Assembly (NCBI RefSeq): GCF_002165305.2
Contig: NZ_CP032286.1
Span: forward strand, 2,170,001 to 2,234,000
Direction of reading: 5' to 3'
Origin: Acinetobacter sp. WCHA55
GTDB lineage: Bacteria; Pseudomonadota; Gammaproteobacteria; Pseudomonadales; Moraxellaceae
Length of the DNA stretch: 64,000 bases
Below, piece by piece: positions 10,007 to 19,989 of this stretch; positions within the stretch are counted from its first letter, which is position 1; each line of letters begins with the position of its first letter. The translations under genes and the position numbers were made by a program. The notes beneath the pieces were generated by a model, which worked only from the letters and a program-made list of their open reading frames with translations, was not told where the DNA came from and did not search any database.

Positions 10007-10024
10007 CACCAATCGAGATTGGTG
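10007..10024. promoter_or_regulatory. Perfect dyad in mmsA/LysR intergenic region, site 1
   Basis: CACCAATC-GA-GATTGGTG, 8-bp arms with a 2-bp centre. It lies between two divergent genes, 109 bp upstream of mmsA and 44 bp upstream of the regulator. A likely operator, but which protein binds it is unknown. Confidence 0.5.
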
Positions 10025-10033
10025 CACGATGGT

Positions 10034-10049
10034 TGTGCAATTTTGCACA
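10034..10049. promoter_or_regulatory. Perfect dyad in mmsA/LysR intergenic region, site 2 (LysR-type)
   Basis: TGTGCAA-TT-TTGCACA, 7-bp arms. It contains the T-N11-A spacing favoured by LysR-type regulators and lies just upstream of the regulator start codon. It fits an autoregulatory site that also controls the divergent operon. Inference from sequence symmetry. Confidence 0.5.
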
Positions 10050-10067
10050 GGATGTGGAAAATAAAAA

Positions 10068-10949
10068 ATGAAAGTGGATTGGGATCATCTACAGTTTTTT
10101 TTGGTCTTGGCACGGGCTAAAACACTGACCAATGCAGCGCGGATCATTGGGGTAGAACACAGTACAGTGGCAAGGCGGATTCAAGCACTCGAACTGGCCT
10201 TAGGTACTCCGCTGTTTAAACGTGAAGCTACAGGCTATGAATTGACGCTCGAAGGTTTAACGCTGGTGCCTCGGGTGGAGCAAATGGAACAGGCTTTCCT
10301 GCAAATTGAAAAACCGCAGCAGCCGCTTGAAGGTCGAGTACGGATCGGGGCACCCGAAGGCTTTGGTACCGCCTTTTTGACCCAGCTCTTGGCTGAACTG
10401 TCATTGCAATTTCCGCTGCTTACTATCGATTTGATTCCTGTACCGAAAATGATCAAGCTGTCGCATCGTGAAGCCGATATTGTAATTTCGATTGACCGTC
10501 CAAAATCGGGGCCCTATATCATTACCCGACTCACGGATTACTGTTTGAAAATTTATGGCAGTAAAAAATATCTGGCGCAGCATGCCCCAATCCAACAGAT
10601 GCAAGACCTCGCTCAGCATCGTTTCGTCAATTATATTGATGACCTAATTTATAGCGCGGAACTGTATTGCTTGGAACGCTTGCCCATTCCACTCACCGCC
10701 AATTTCCGCAGCAGTAGCATTTTGGCACAACAGATTGCAGTCAATGCAGGGGCTGGTTTAGCAATTCTGCCGCAGTTTTTGGCTTATGATCAGCCCGAAT
10801 TAGAGCAGGTGCTGCCACAAGAAGTCCGCTTTACCCATACTTTCTGGATGCTGACCTTTGTCGATTTACAACACGAACCACGAATTAAACTGGTCTGGGA
10901 TTATTTACGTAAACAAGCCGACTTAAAACAAGGCATACTGATGGATTAA
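10068..10949 (+). CDS. LysR-family transcriptional regulator, likely controlling the mms operon
   Basis: 293 residues. The N-terminal winged helix-turn-helix is plain: DWDHLQFFLVLARAKTLTNA, then HSTVARRIQALELALGTPLF. The rest is an effector-binding domain of the periplasmic-binding fold. The ATG at 10068 has GGA(AA) about 10 nt upstream. It is divergent from mmsA with two dyads in the 169-bp gap, the usual arrangement of a LysR regulator and its target. The inducer is unknown; a valine catabolite is the obvious guess. Confidence 0.85.
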   Translation: MKVDWDHLQFFLVLARAKTLTNAARIIGVEHSTVARRIQALELALGTPLFKREATGYELTLEGLTLVPRVEQMEQAFLQIEKPQQPLEGRVRIGAPEGFGTAFLTQLLAELSLQFPLLTIDLIPVPKMIKLSHREADIVISIDRPKSGPYIITRLTDYCLKIYGSKKYLAQHAPIQQMQDLAQHRFVNYIDDLIYSAELYCLERLPIPLTANFRSSSILAQQIAVNAGAGLAILPQFLAYDQPELEQVLPQEVRFTHTFWMLTFVDLQHEPRIKLVWDYLRKQADLKQGILMD

Positions 10950-10964
10950 ATCTTTAGCAAGTTA

Positions 10965-11432
10965 TTATTTATATTCCCCAGTTTCAATGCGTCGAGCCAG
11001 TTGTTCCAAACGATCGACTTTTTGACGTTGCGGTAATACATGGCAGACCATCTCGGCGGTATAATCCACAGCAGTATTGGGAATCAGCGGTCGAGACTGA
11101 CTTGATGCATAGTCTTGACTACTGAGTAAAGAGCCATTTTTTTTAAAATTGGCAGATGAACGAATACTATAGACTTCATTGTCACAGCCAACCCTGTATA
11201 GTGCGAGTGAGTAATCGCCTAACTCTAAGCCGTCTTTTTCTTTGTCACTTTTAATCAGATATTTGACCCAATATTCAACTTCATTACGACTTGTATCAAG
11301 CATTTTAACTCGGTCAAAATCGACATAAACATATTGTGAGCGATCATAATTTGCATTCACAAACGTCCATTCAGCAAATGCTACCCTTCCCCACAATACA
11401 CAAAGGAAACCCAATAAAAGACGACTCAACAC
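10965..11432 (-). CDS. Secreted surface-adhesin E-like small protein
   Basis: 155 residues beginning with a clear signal peptide (MLSRLLLGFLCVLWGRVAFA) with cleavage expected after AFA. The mature part (YDRSQYVYVDFDRVK, then VEYWVKYLI and a C-terminal YTAEMVCHVLP) has the layout of the surface-adhesin protein E-like domain common in Acinetobacter exported proteins. It has two Cys that could pair. Convergent with the LysR gene, 15 bp apart, so apparently monocistronic. Function not established. Confidence 0.65.
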   Translation of the reverse strand: MLSRLLLGFLCVLWGRVAFAEWTFVNANYDRSQYVYVDFDRVKMLDTSRNEVEYWVKYLIKSDKEKDGLELGDYSLALYRVGCDNEVYSIRSSANFKKNGSLLSSQDYASSQSRPLIPNTAVDYTAEMVCHVLPQRQKVDRLEQLARRIETGEYK

Positions 11433-11807
11433 ATCACTATCCCCCCAGATAGACGGGCAAGATTATAACAACTCCCTTATATAAAGCACACAAAAATCAA
11501 ACTAACATACTGAAATATATCTATTTAAACAGCTATAAATTAGAAATTTTGAGCACATATTTATCTATTTAATTATAACTGGTTATCACTCTATATTGAC
11601 TATGTGGCTTGTTTTGCATACTGCGAATAGCCTGTTTTCATCTACCCAAAAGCAGTGCAATCATCTTAAAAATAACGACCGTTGCTTCTTTTTAACGTGG
11701 CGATAATCTTAAACGCCTAATGAAAGCGGTAAAAATATCAACAGCCCAGCCCTTCCATTTGTTTTAGTTACACTAAGAATATGTTTAGCTTTGCAAAATC
11801 AACAGCG
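11433..11807. other. Intergenic stretch with no recognised gene
   Basis: 375 bp, A+T rich. The promoter for the adhesin-E-like gene should lie at its left end. I see no ORF, RNA gene or repeat that can be supported. Confidence 0.4.
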
Positions 11808-11842
11808 AAAAATAAAGCCGTGCATAGGTATGGCTTTATTTT
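11808..11842 (-). terminator. Terminator after the agmatine-deiminase remnant
   Basis: 11-bp stem AAAATAAAGCC / GGCTTTATTTT (11809-11842) with a 12-nt loop. It follows directly after the remnant's stop codon on the minus strand and is T-rich on both flanks, so it may work in both directions. Confidence 0.75.
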
Positions 11843-12043
11843 AAGGGATAAAACTAATCCGTTTGTAGCTATAGGCTGGAATGTGTTGCGTAATACAGTA
11901 AATATACCTCCACCCAATAGAATTTCACGAGCAGGAACACCTGTAATGAAATACTCAGGATACGTCTGCTGGGACAACTCTTGGACTTGCTCATCTGTAC
12001 TTTCATCAAATGAAAGGAAAATAATTTATTGGTAGTACCTACA
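11841..12043 (-). pseudogene. C-terminal remnant of an agmatine deiminase / peptidylarginine deiminase family gene
   Basis: Minus-strand reading gives IIFLSFDESTDEQVQELS and then YFITGVPAREILLGGG. After a one-base deletion the second frame continues as NIYCITQHIPAYSYK and stops at 11841. The deiminase family ends in a GGG-N-I-H-C-I-T-Q block that carries the catalytic Cys; here it is G-G-G | N-I-Y-C-I-T-Q split by the frameshift. The 5' part of the gene is missing at the exact left end of the IS5-family element (12044). A stop codon lies in frame near 12030. A terminator follows. It is a clear fragment, truncated and frameshifted. Confidence 0.7.
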
Positions 12044-13082
12044 GGCTTTGTTGCACAAAGCTGTTCTTAAGGGCTTCTTCAGCAATATAATTTCCAAATG
12101 AAGAAGCCTACACACAAAATCTACCGCACAACCAATTGGCCCGCATATAACCGAGCTCTCATTAATCGTGGGAATATTGCCATTTGGTTCGATCCAAAAA
12201 CACAATGGTATGCAGAACCTCAAGGCAAACAAGGTCGAAGTCAAACCTACTCCGACATAGCGATTCAATGCTGTTTGATGATCAAATCTCTATTTAGACT
12301 TACTTTACGCATGGTCACTGGCTTTGTTCAAAGCTTAATTAAACTTTGTGGATTAGATTGGACAGCACCAGATTACAGTACGCTTTGTAGAAGACAAAAG
12401 CATATTGATATTGCAATTAGTTATCAGAAAAACAGTGATGGGCTTCATCTACTCGTAGACTCTACTGGCTTAAAGTTTTTGGGCGAAGGTGAATGGAAAC
12501 GTAAAAAGCATCAGTCTGAATATCGTCGCCAATGGTGTAAACTTCATATTGGTATAGATGCTAGAACCCTGCAAATACGAGCCGTTCAGCTCACGACCAA
12601 CAATGTAAGTGATTCACAGGTGCTTGGGGATTTACTCAATCAGATTCCATTGGATGAGCAGATTGACTCCGTATATACCGATGGCGCTTATGACACCAAG
12701 CAATGCCGACAGGTCATTGCAGATCGGCAAGCACATGCAGTGATTCCACCTAGAAAAAATGCCAAGCCTTGGAAAGATAAAAAAGTTCATTCGCTAGAGC
12801 GAAATGAATTACTTCGCACTGTTAAACGTTTAGGCAGGACACTATGGAAAAAATGGTCGGGCTACCATCAGCGAAGTCTGGTTGAAACCAAGATGCACTG
12901 CATCAAATTATTAGGCGATAAACTCAGTGCTAGGAACTTTCAAAGCCAAGTCAACGAGGTACATGCTCGTATAGCCATTTTAAATAGATTTACAGAATTA
13001 GGCCGACCTCATACCCAAGTTGTCACTTAAATTTGAGCAACTTAGGAAAGCTCTATCTTTAAGGGCTTTATGCAACAAAGCC
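12044..13082 (+). mobile_element. IS5-family insertion sequence (IS903 group, IS17/ISAba12/13-like), copy 1
   Basis: 1039 bp, delimited by comparison with the second copy at 59173-60211, which matches to the last base. Terminal inverted repeats start GGCTTTGTTGCA on both ends. One transposase gene fills the element. The flanks (left ...CCTACA, right CTTTCTA...) show no target-site duplication. This suggests that the element's original surroundings were rearranged after insertion. The precise ISfinder name needs a database comparison. Confidence 0.92.
12098..13030 (+). CDS. IS5-family transposase
   Basis: 310 residues, intact. DDE residues are seen in LLVDSTGLK near residue 120, VYTDGAYDT near 190, and a C-terminal Glu in the RSLVETKMHCIK block (Y-1 signature style R-E-K). 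The start at 12098 lies 54 bp inside the left inverted repeat. It is identical in protein sequence to the copy at 59227, so transposition or conversion was recent. It catalyses cut-and-paste movement of the element. Confidence 0.93.
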   Translation: MKKPTHKIYRTTNWPAYNRALINRGNIAIWFDPKTQWYAEPQGKQGRSQTYSDIAIQCCLMIKSLFRLTLRMVTGFVQSLIKLCGLDWTAPDYSTLCRRQKHIDIAISYQKNSDGLHLLVDSTGLKFLGEGEWKRKKHQSEYRRQWCKLHIGIDARTLQIRAVQLTTNNVSDSQVLGDLLNQIPLDEQIDSVYTDGAYDTKQCRQVIADRQAHAVIPPRKNAKPWKDKKVHSLERNELLRTVKRLGRTLWKKWSGYHQRSLVETKMHCIKLLGDKLSARNFQSQVNEVHARIAILNRFTELGRPHTQVVT

Positions 13083-13129
13083 CTTTCTATCCAAATTTTT
13101 TCACAAGAAATTAAATATTGGATAATAAA

Positions 13130-13591
13130 ATGGATTTTATACAAAAAATTTTAATGCTTCTTTTTTCCACTTCGCTGTGTATTACGAGCGCTTGGGCGGA
13201 TGATCTTGTAGGCAACTGGAAAACGATTGATGATAAAACGGGTTTTCCAAGAGCCGTTATTAATATTAAACAAGAGAGTGATGGTACGTATACGGGAAAA
13301 ATTGAAAAAATTTATGCTTTACCGAATGGGACCGAACCACTTGGACTTTGTGTTAAATGCAACGGAAATATGAAAAATAAACCAATGGTTGGCTTGAATA
13401 TTCTGAATGGTTTTACTGAAAACAAAAATAAAAAAAATGAGTACGTCCATGGTCAGGTTCTCGACCCATTAACAGGTAACACTTACAAAGGTAAGATTAG
13501 AATGAATCAAAATGGTCGGACAATAACATTACGTGGTTATGTTGGTACTTCTCTTTTAGGTCGTAGCCAGACATGGATCAAAATGAATTAA
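13130..13591 (+). CDS. DUF2147 family secreted protein
   Basis: 153 residues from the ATG at 13130 (the frame is open from a TTG at 13118). Signal peptide with hydrophobic core LMLLFSTSLCITSAWA. The mature N terminus DDLVGNWKTIDDKTGFPRAV and the following IKQESDGTYTGKIEKI are the DUF2147 signature. A CVKC pair near residue 76 is usual in this family. It is thought to be periplasmic with unknown function. The start codon is only 48 bp from the right end of the IS5-family element, so its native promoter may be gone or supplied by the element. Confidence 0.8.
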   Translation: MDFIQKILMLLFSTSLCITSAWADDLVGNWKTIDDKTGFPRAVINIKQESDGTYTGKIEKIYALPNGTEPLGLCVKCNGNMKNKPMVGLNILNGFTENKNKKNEYVHGQVLDPLTGNTYKGKIRMNQNGRTITLRGYVGTSLLGRSQTWIKMN

Positions 13592-13602
13592 AATTCTTCA
13601 TG

Positions 13603-13637
13603 AGTAACTAGCTATTCAATGAGAATAGCTAGTTACT
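13603..13637 (+). terminator. Long perfect hairpin after the DUF2147 gene
   Basis: 15-bp perfect stem (AGTAACTAGCTATTC and its complement) with loop AATGA, 11 bp after the stop codon. It lacks a T-run, so it may be a transcript-end stabiliser rather than a strong intrinsic terminator. Confidence 0.5.
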
Positions 13638-13699
13638 AAAAGTTAAGTAGCCTTAGACATCACGTAATCTTAGACAATACTTAATTTTATTATTCAAAG

Positions 13700-14998
13700 G
13701 TAGTGTTCAAAAAACTGTGTCATTTCCTTAAACTGTTAAAAACAGGAATGATGCACTATGGCAACTACATTTGATTTTGAAACAGCCTTAAAACAACTCC
13801 AGTCAGGACAAGCACTGACTGGAGAAAATGGCATACTCACCCCTTTAATTAAACAGCTGACCGAAGCTGCTCTTGAAGCAGAAATCGAGAATTACATTGA
13901 AGCGAATCCGAAACAAGGTAATCGCCGCAATGGCTATACTCGCAAGACAGTAAAATCTACATCAGGTTCATTTGAGCTTGAAACCCCTAGAGATCGAAAT
14001 GGTGAATTTGAGCCACAGTTAGTTAAAAAGAACCAGACCAAATTATCAGAAGAAATTGACAATAAAATCATATCACTCTATGCACTTGGTATGAGCTATC
14101 GTGATATTCAAAAGCATGTTGCTGATATGTATGGATTGGAGATTTCAGATGGTGCTATCACCAATATTACAGATAAGCTCCTCCCTCAGTTACAAGCATG
14201 GAAACAACGCCCACTCGATACAATTTATCCCTTTGTTTGGTTAGATGCCATACATTACAAAGTGAAGGATAAAGGTGTTTATGTGAGCAAAGCGATCTAT
14301 ACCATTTTAGCTTTAAATGTTGAAGGTAAGAAGGAACTACTCGGCTTGCATTTGTCGGAAAGCGAAGGGGCGAACCATTGGCTTAGTGTACTGACAGACC
14401 TACAAAATCGTGGTGTTCAGGATATTCTGATTGCCTGTGTAGATGGACTAAAAGGTTTCCCCGAAGCCATAGCAGCGATTTACCCTCAAACAGAAATACA
14501 ACTGTGTATCGTTCATCAAATCCGTAATTCTTTACGCTATGTTGCCAGTAAAGATCAGAAGGCATTTATGGCTGATTTAAAGCCAATTTACCGTGCTGAT
14601 ACCAAAGGGGCGGCAGAAGTAGCACTGGATGAGCTAGAAGAAAAATGGGGCGAAAAATATGGTGTGGTCATTCAGTCATGGCGTACCAAATGGCATCTAC
14701 TATCCGCCTATTTCAAATACCCTAAAGCGATTAGGAAGCCGATTTACACCACCAATGCCGTTGAAGCCGTACATCGTCAATTCCGCAAACTAACCAAAAC
14801 CAAAGGAGCTTTCCCCAATGAGGATAGTCTGATGAAATTACTGTATATTGGTATTCAACAGGCATCAGAAAAATGGACAATGCCTATTCAGGAATGGGGA
14901 CAAACCATTACTCAATTATCCATTTACTTTGAAGGTCGATTAGATGATATAATTAAAATCTAGTCAAATTTACTGACACAGAACTTTGAACGCCCTCA
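13700..14998 (+). mobile_element. IS256-family insertion sequence (ISAba26-like)
   Basis: About 1.3 kb around an intact IS256-type transposase. Imperfect inverted repeats: GTGTTCAAAAAACTGTGTCA at 13703-13722 and the complement of GCGTTCAAAGTTCTGTGTCA at 14974-14993 (16 of 20 match). An 8-bp direct repeat ATTCAAAG at 13692-13699 and 14999-15006 fits a target-site duplication of the size made by this family. The exact outer ends are uncertain by a few bases, because the two inverted repeats sit 3 and 5 nt from the duplication. Confidence 0.8.
13758..14963 (+). CDS. IS256-family transposase
   Basis: 401 residues, intact. IS256 landmarks: RNGYTRKTVKSTSG near residue 57, the DDE Asp in YPFVWLDAIHYKVKD near 160, the second Asp in LIACVDGLKGFPEAI near 225, the CIVHQIRNSLRYV block (C/D(2)H region) near 250, and the C-terminal Glu in TTNAVEAVHRQFRK. 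Length is usual. It drives copy-out/paste-in transposition of the element. Confidence 0.94.
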   Translation: MATTFDFETALKQLQSGQALTGENGILTPLIKQLTEAALEAEIENYIEANPKQGNRRNGYTRKTVKSTSGSFELETPRDRNGEFEPQLVKKNQTKLSEEIDNKIISLYALGMSYRDIQKHVADMYGLEISDGAITNITDKLLPQLQAWKQRPLDTIYPFVWLDAIHYKVKDKGVYVSKAIYTILALNVEGKKELLGLHLSESEGANHWLSVLTDLQNRGVQDILIACVDGLKGFPEAIAAIYPQTEIQLCIVHQIRNSLRYVASKDQKAFMADLKPIYRADTKGAAEVALDELEEKWGEKYGVVIQSWRTKWHLLSAYFKYPKAIRKPIYTTNAVEAVHRQFRKLTKTKGAFPNEDSLMKLLYIGIQQASEKWTMPIQEWGQTITQLSIYFEGRLDDIIKI

Positions 14999-15025
14999 AT
15001 TCAAAGCCTGAACCGACTGCTGCAA

Positions 15026-15262
15026 TCATTTCTGAATATCCTGCACATGTGTCAAATCATGTGTTTGTTGATGTTGCTCTGGTTTGGACTCATCTGCATA
15101 AAACTTCTCCACGATATCCAAGCCCTCTTCTCCACCTGCCTCAAAGCTGGCATTGCCATAGCCGTGTAGTGCCACATGATCTAAAGCCACCTGATAAAAC
15201 CCTGCTGCTTTGCTTTGTTCATCGATCTGCTTAGCTGAAGTAATGGCCTCACTTAAGTTCAC
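15026..15262 (-). CDS. Hypothetical short protein or C-terminal fragment next to the IS256-family element
   Basis: An open frame to 15026. The first usable start is a GTG at 15262 giving 78 residues (NLSEAITSAKQIDEQ, then ALDHVALHGYGNASFE and a His/Gln-rich end). No Shine-Dalgarno sequence is properly placed, and the frame is open upstream to 15316. It could be a full small gene or the tail of a longer lost one. The IS256-family element sits 27 bp beyond its stop. I do not recognise the family. Confidence 0.4.
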   Translation of the reverse strand: MNLSEAITSAKQIDEQSKAAGFYQVALDHVALHGYGNASFEAGGEEGLDIVEKFYADESKPEQHQQTHDLTHVQDIQK

Positions 15263-15534
15263 TCCTATGCAAAAAAGAATAGACGATATTTGTCTAGGAG
15301 AGTGGTGGCAGTCCAAAAGATGGTTTTGTGTGTCTAGAGTTTTGGTGGCTATTCAATTTAAGCCTTCATTTCTAATTATCAAAGGGAAAATTAATTAAAA
15401 AACAACTAAGAATTTATAGAAGAAATTTAAACTCAACTACTACATAATCCTAAAGAGTCTTATAAAGTTCTATTTGATGGAAATCAATCCAAATTTTTAT
15501 GTGGGGTAGGTTGAGGGAAAAAATCACAGATAAG

Positions 15535-15560
15535 AAAAAAGCCCTTGTAAATACAAGGGC
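15535..15560 (-). terminator. Terminator of tRNA-Ser
   Basis: Stem GCCCTTGTA / TACAAGGGC (15541-15560) with a 2-nt centre, followed on the minus strand by six Ts (15535-15540). It begins 13 nt after the tRNA 3' end. Confidence 0.85.
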
Positions 15561-15573
15561 TTAATTCAAAATT

Positions 15574-15664
15574 TGGCGGAAGCGGTGAGATTCGAACTCA
15601 CGGAGGGGTATAAGCCCTCGTCGGTTTTCAAGACCGGTGCATTAAACCGCTCTGCCACGCTTCC
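15574..15664 (-). tRNA. tRNA-Ser (UGA anticodon)
   Basis: 91-nt tRNA with the long variable arm of class II tRNAs. Acceptor stem GGAAGCG / CGCTTCC, anticodon loop CTTGAAA (anticodon TGA), T-arm GTTCGAATC, encoded CCA. A terminator follows. Confidence 0.95.
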
Positions 15665-15751
15665 ATGTGCGCCATCATACGGAGCTTTTGTTTTGATGAC
15701 AAGCAAAACTTACCGTCAAAGCAACCAACTGCATATTGTTTCATCAAAAAC

Positions 15752-17797
<2,046 letters not shown>

Positions 17798-17923
17798 TTA
17801 TCTTTGGCTTTGCAACTTGTTGCATACTACTTTAGCTGTTTTTTAAAATATTGGGATGACAATTTATAAAAAATTCTTGGCATCTACGGTCAATTCGACT
17901 GAGCTCTCAGAAATATCTGACAA

Positions 17924-17956
17924 TAAAAAAACCAGTGACGTTGCCCTCACTGGTTT
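17924..17956 (-). terminator. Terminator of the lactate operon
   Basis: 10-bp stem AAACCAGTGA / TCACTGGTTT with an 8-nt loop, followed on the minus strand by a T-run (17924-17930). It is 22 bp beyond the dld stop codon. Confidence 0.88.
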
Positions 17957-17977
17957 CATTTTTTAGCCTGAAGCTCT

Positions 17978-19675
17978 TTACTGCCAATGCTTCAGCTTAC
18001 TGGTTTGACCAATACCCACATTAAAACTATTGGTTGGATCAAGCTTTTCATAATGCGTTCGTAATGCAGGTTTTGCTACATACAAGTGTCCAACATTATG
18101 CTCGGCTGGGTATTCAGCACCTCGTGCATCCAATAAATGCCACATTTGGTGTTCCATCGCCAAAGGATCTACACCTTTTTTCACAATATAGTCCTGATGA
18201 AACACATGACATAAAAAATGACCATAATAGAGTTTATGAACAATCAGATCATCCATCTCTTTAGGTAAGGTTTCCACCCACTCTCGATCATTACGACGCA
18301 ATGCGATATCCAGAGCTACAATATCTTCAACTTCTGAACGATGCGTATCCCGATAGCGAATTGCTGCACCTGCAACGGCAAAGCGATGTAAAAATGCTTT
18401 ACGCCCTTCTTCCTCGGTACAGTGGAAAAAATCACCTGAGGTTTTATCTTGGAAATAACGTTTTAAAAAGCTTTCAACTTTCTCGACATCTTGGTTTTCA
18501 ATCCGAATAACCAAATGATGTTCATATAGATCACGGAAAGCATTCATCCGTTTCGGTAAATGATTGGGCAGAAACTTGGTGATCAATTGCAGGACCTTAT
18601 CTGAAAGTCCTTTCATACCAAATTTTTCTAAGTACGCATCGACCTTATCTTTCATTGCAAATGCAGCGGGTACTTTGGCTGTGCCGAGTTTTTCAATGAA
18701 CATAAAGGTGTCTTTACCGTACTCTGCCCCAATGTCATACGCTACACGGTGGATATATTCTCCTGCAATCGGCAATCGCGGCAAATCTTTCAGTAAAAAA
18801 CGGCGGATTTCGGTCAAATCATCATGTGAGTTGGTACCCACGTAGAACACCTGACTTGGAATTTTTTCAAAGGTATCTAAACGTACGGCAAAGACGCATA
18901 CTTTACCTGCCGAACCCGATGCTTCATATAAACGAGACGGATCGGCATTAAAGCGTGCAGGCGTATTTTCATCAACTTGTTTAACATCATGTCCATAACG
19001 ATGGTCCGAGGCACAGCAGCCTGAGTTATTGATAATATCGCCAATTTGATAATTCTTATTTTCAAGCTTGTTTAGAATTTCTTCAGGTGTTTCTCCGAGG
19101 TTCACCCCTAAATGATTCACTAATTCTAACTGACCGCCATCATTGACACGAGCGTACAAGGCTAACTCAGTATAAGCAGGACCACGACGTACCAAAGCAC
19201 CGCCTGAGTTATTACAGACGCCACCTAAAACTGAAGCTCCAATACACGATGAACCAATCACCGAGTGCGGCTCCCGATTAAATGGCACCAATTCTTTTTC
19301 AAGTCGATCCAGTGTGGCACCAGGTAGACAAATCACTTGCTGACCGTCATTAATGACCTGAATGCCAACCAAACGACGGGTGCTGATTAGGACCACTGGA
19401 CGGTCATAGTCATCGCCAAAAGGCGTTGAACCACCAGTCAAACCTGTATTGGCTGCTTGCATAATCACAATACAGTCTGCATCAACAGCTGCTTGTAGTA
19501 CTTGCCACTGCTCAAGTAGTGACCCTGGTGCAACAACAGCCAGTACTTTCCCTGCACCATAACGACGGCCTTGGCGATATAAACGCGTGTCTTTATCATC
19601 GGTTAAAACATGTTGTTTACCCACAATAGTTATGAGCTTTTGAATAGTTTGCTGTGCGTCTAAATTGGATTGCAT
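17978..19675 (-). CDS. dld: D-lactate dehydrogenase (quinone), FAD-dependent
   Basis: 565 residues, close to E. coli Dld. The FAD-binding PCMH domain is shown by MQAANTGLTGGSTPFGDDYD near residue 75 and GGVCNNSGGALVRRGPAYTE near 152. The C-terminal half (GEYIHRVAYDIGAEYGKDTF, DYIVKKGVDPLAMEHQMWHL) is the membrane-associating and cap region of the Dld family. It oxidises D-lactate to pyruvate and reduces quinone at the inner membrane. Last gene of the lld operon, after a 314-bp gap from lldD, so it may have some independent transcription. Confidence 0.94.
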   Translation of the reverse strand: MQSNLDAQQTIQKLITIVGKQHVLTDDKDTRLYRQGRRYGAGKVLAVVAPGSLLEQWQVLQAAVDADCIVIMQAANTGLTGGSTPFGDDYDRPVVLISTRRLVGIQVINDGQQVICLPGATLDRLEKELVPFNREPHSVIGSSCIGASVLGGVCNNSGGALVRRGPAYTELALYARVNDGGQLELVNHLGVNLGETPEEILNKLENKNYQIGDIINNSGCCASDHRYGHDVKQVDENTPARFNADPSRLYEASGSAGKVCVFAVRLDTFEKIPSQVFYVGTNSHDDLTEIRRFLLKDLPRLPIAGEYIHRVAYDIGAEYGKDTFMFIEKLGTAKVPAAFAMKDKVDAYLEKFGMKGLSDKVLQLITKFLPNHLPKRMNAFRDLYEHHLVIRIENQDVEKVESFLKRYFQDKTSGDFFHCTEEEGRKAFLHRFAVAGAAIRYRDTHRSEVEDIVALDIALRRNDREWVETLPKEMDDLIVHKLYYGHFLCHVFHQDYIVKKGVDPLAMEHQMWHLLDARGAEYPAEHNVGHLYVAKPALRTHYEKLDPTNSFNVGIGQTSKLKHWQ

Positions 19676-19989
19676 TTTATATCCTGCCCATTAATTTTTT
19701 GAGCTTTTCAATAAAGCTAGATTATGAAATAACACATTCATTTTTTAAGCGTATTCATCACGGTATTCGATGTCGTGTGGTGGCATGGATGCCGCCGTTG
19801 GGTCGGTGAGGAGTACAACTCCGCAAGAGGTCGTCTTGCGAAGCTTCGCTTCTCACGCCCAACAAAGGATTTTTGTTACTTTTCATCCATGAAAAGCAAG
19901 GTATTGCCTACGCAATTGAACTTAAATTTTTTAATTCAAAATGAGGCAAAGGATGCTGCTTTATATTCGCTCGCTGTTATTAGAGAGTT
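19676..19989. other. Intergenic stretch between lldD and dld with inverted repeats
   Basis: 314 bp within the lactate operon. It contains a perfect 12-bp palindrome GCGAAGCTTCGC at 19838-19849 in a more G+C-rich block (about 19770-19900) that can fold into an imperfect long hairpin. An ORF can be read through it on the plus strand, but it overlaps lldD antisense and has no support. It could be a dispersed intergenic repeat; I see no second copy in this window. Confidence 0.45.
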
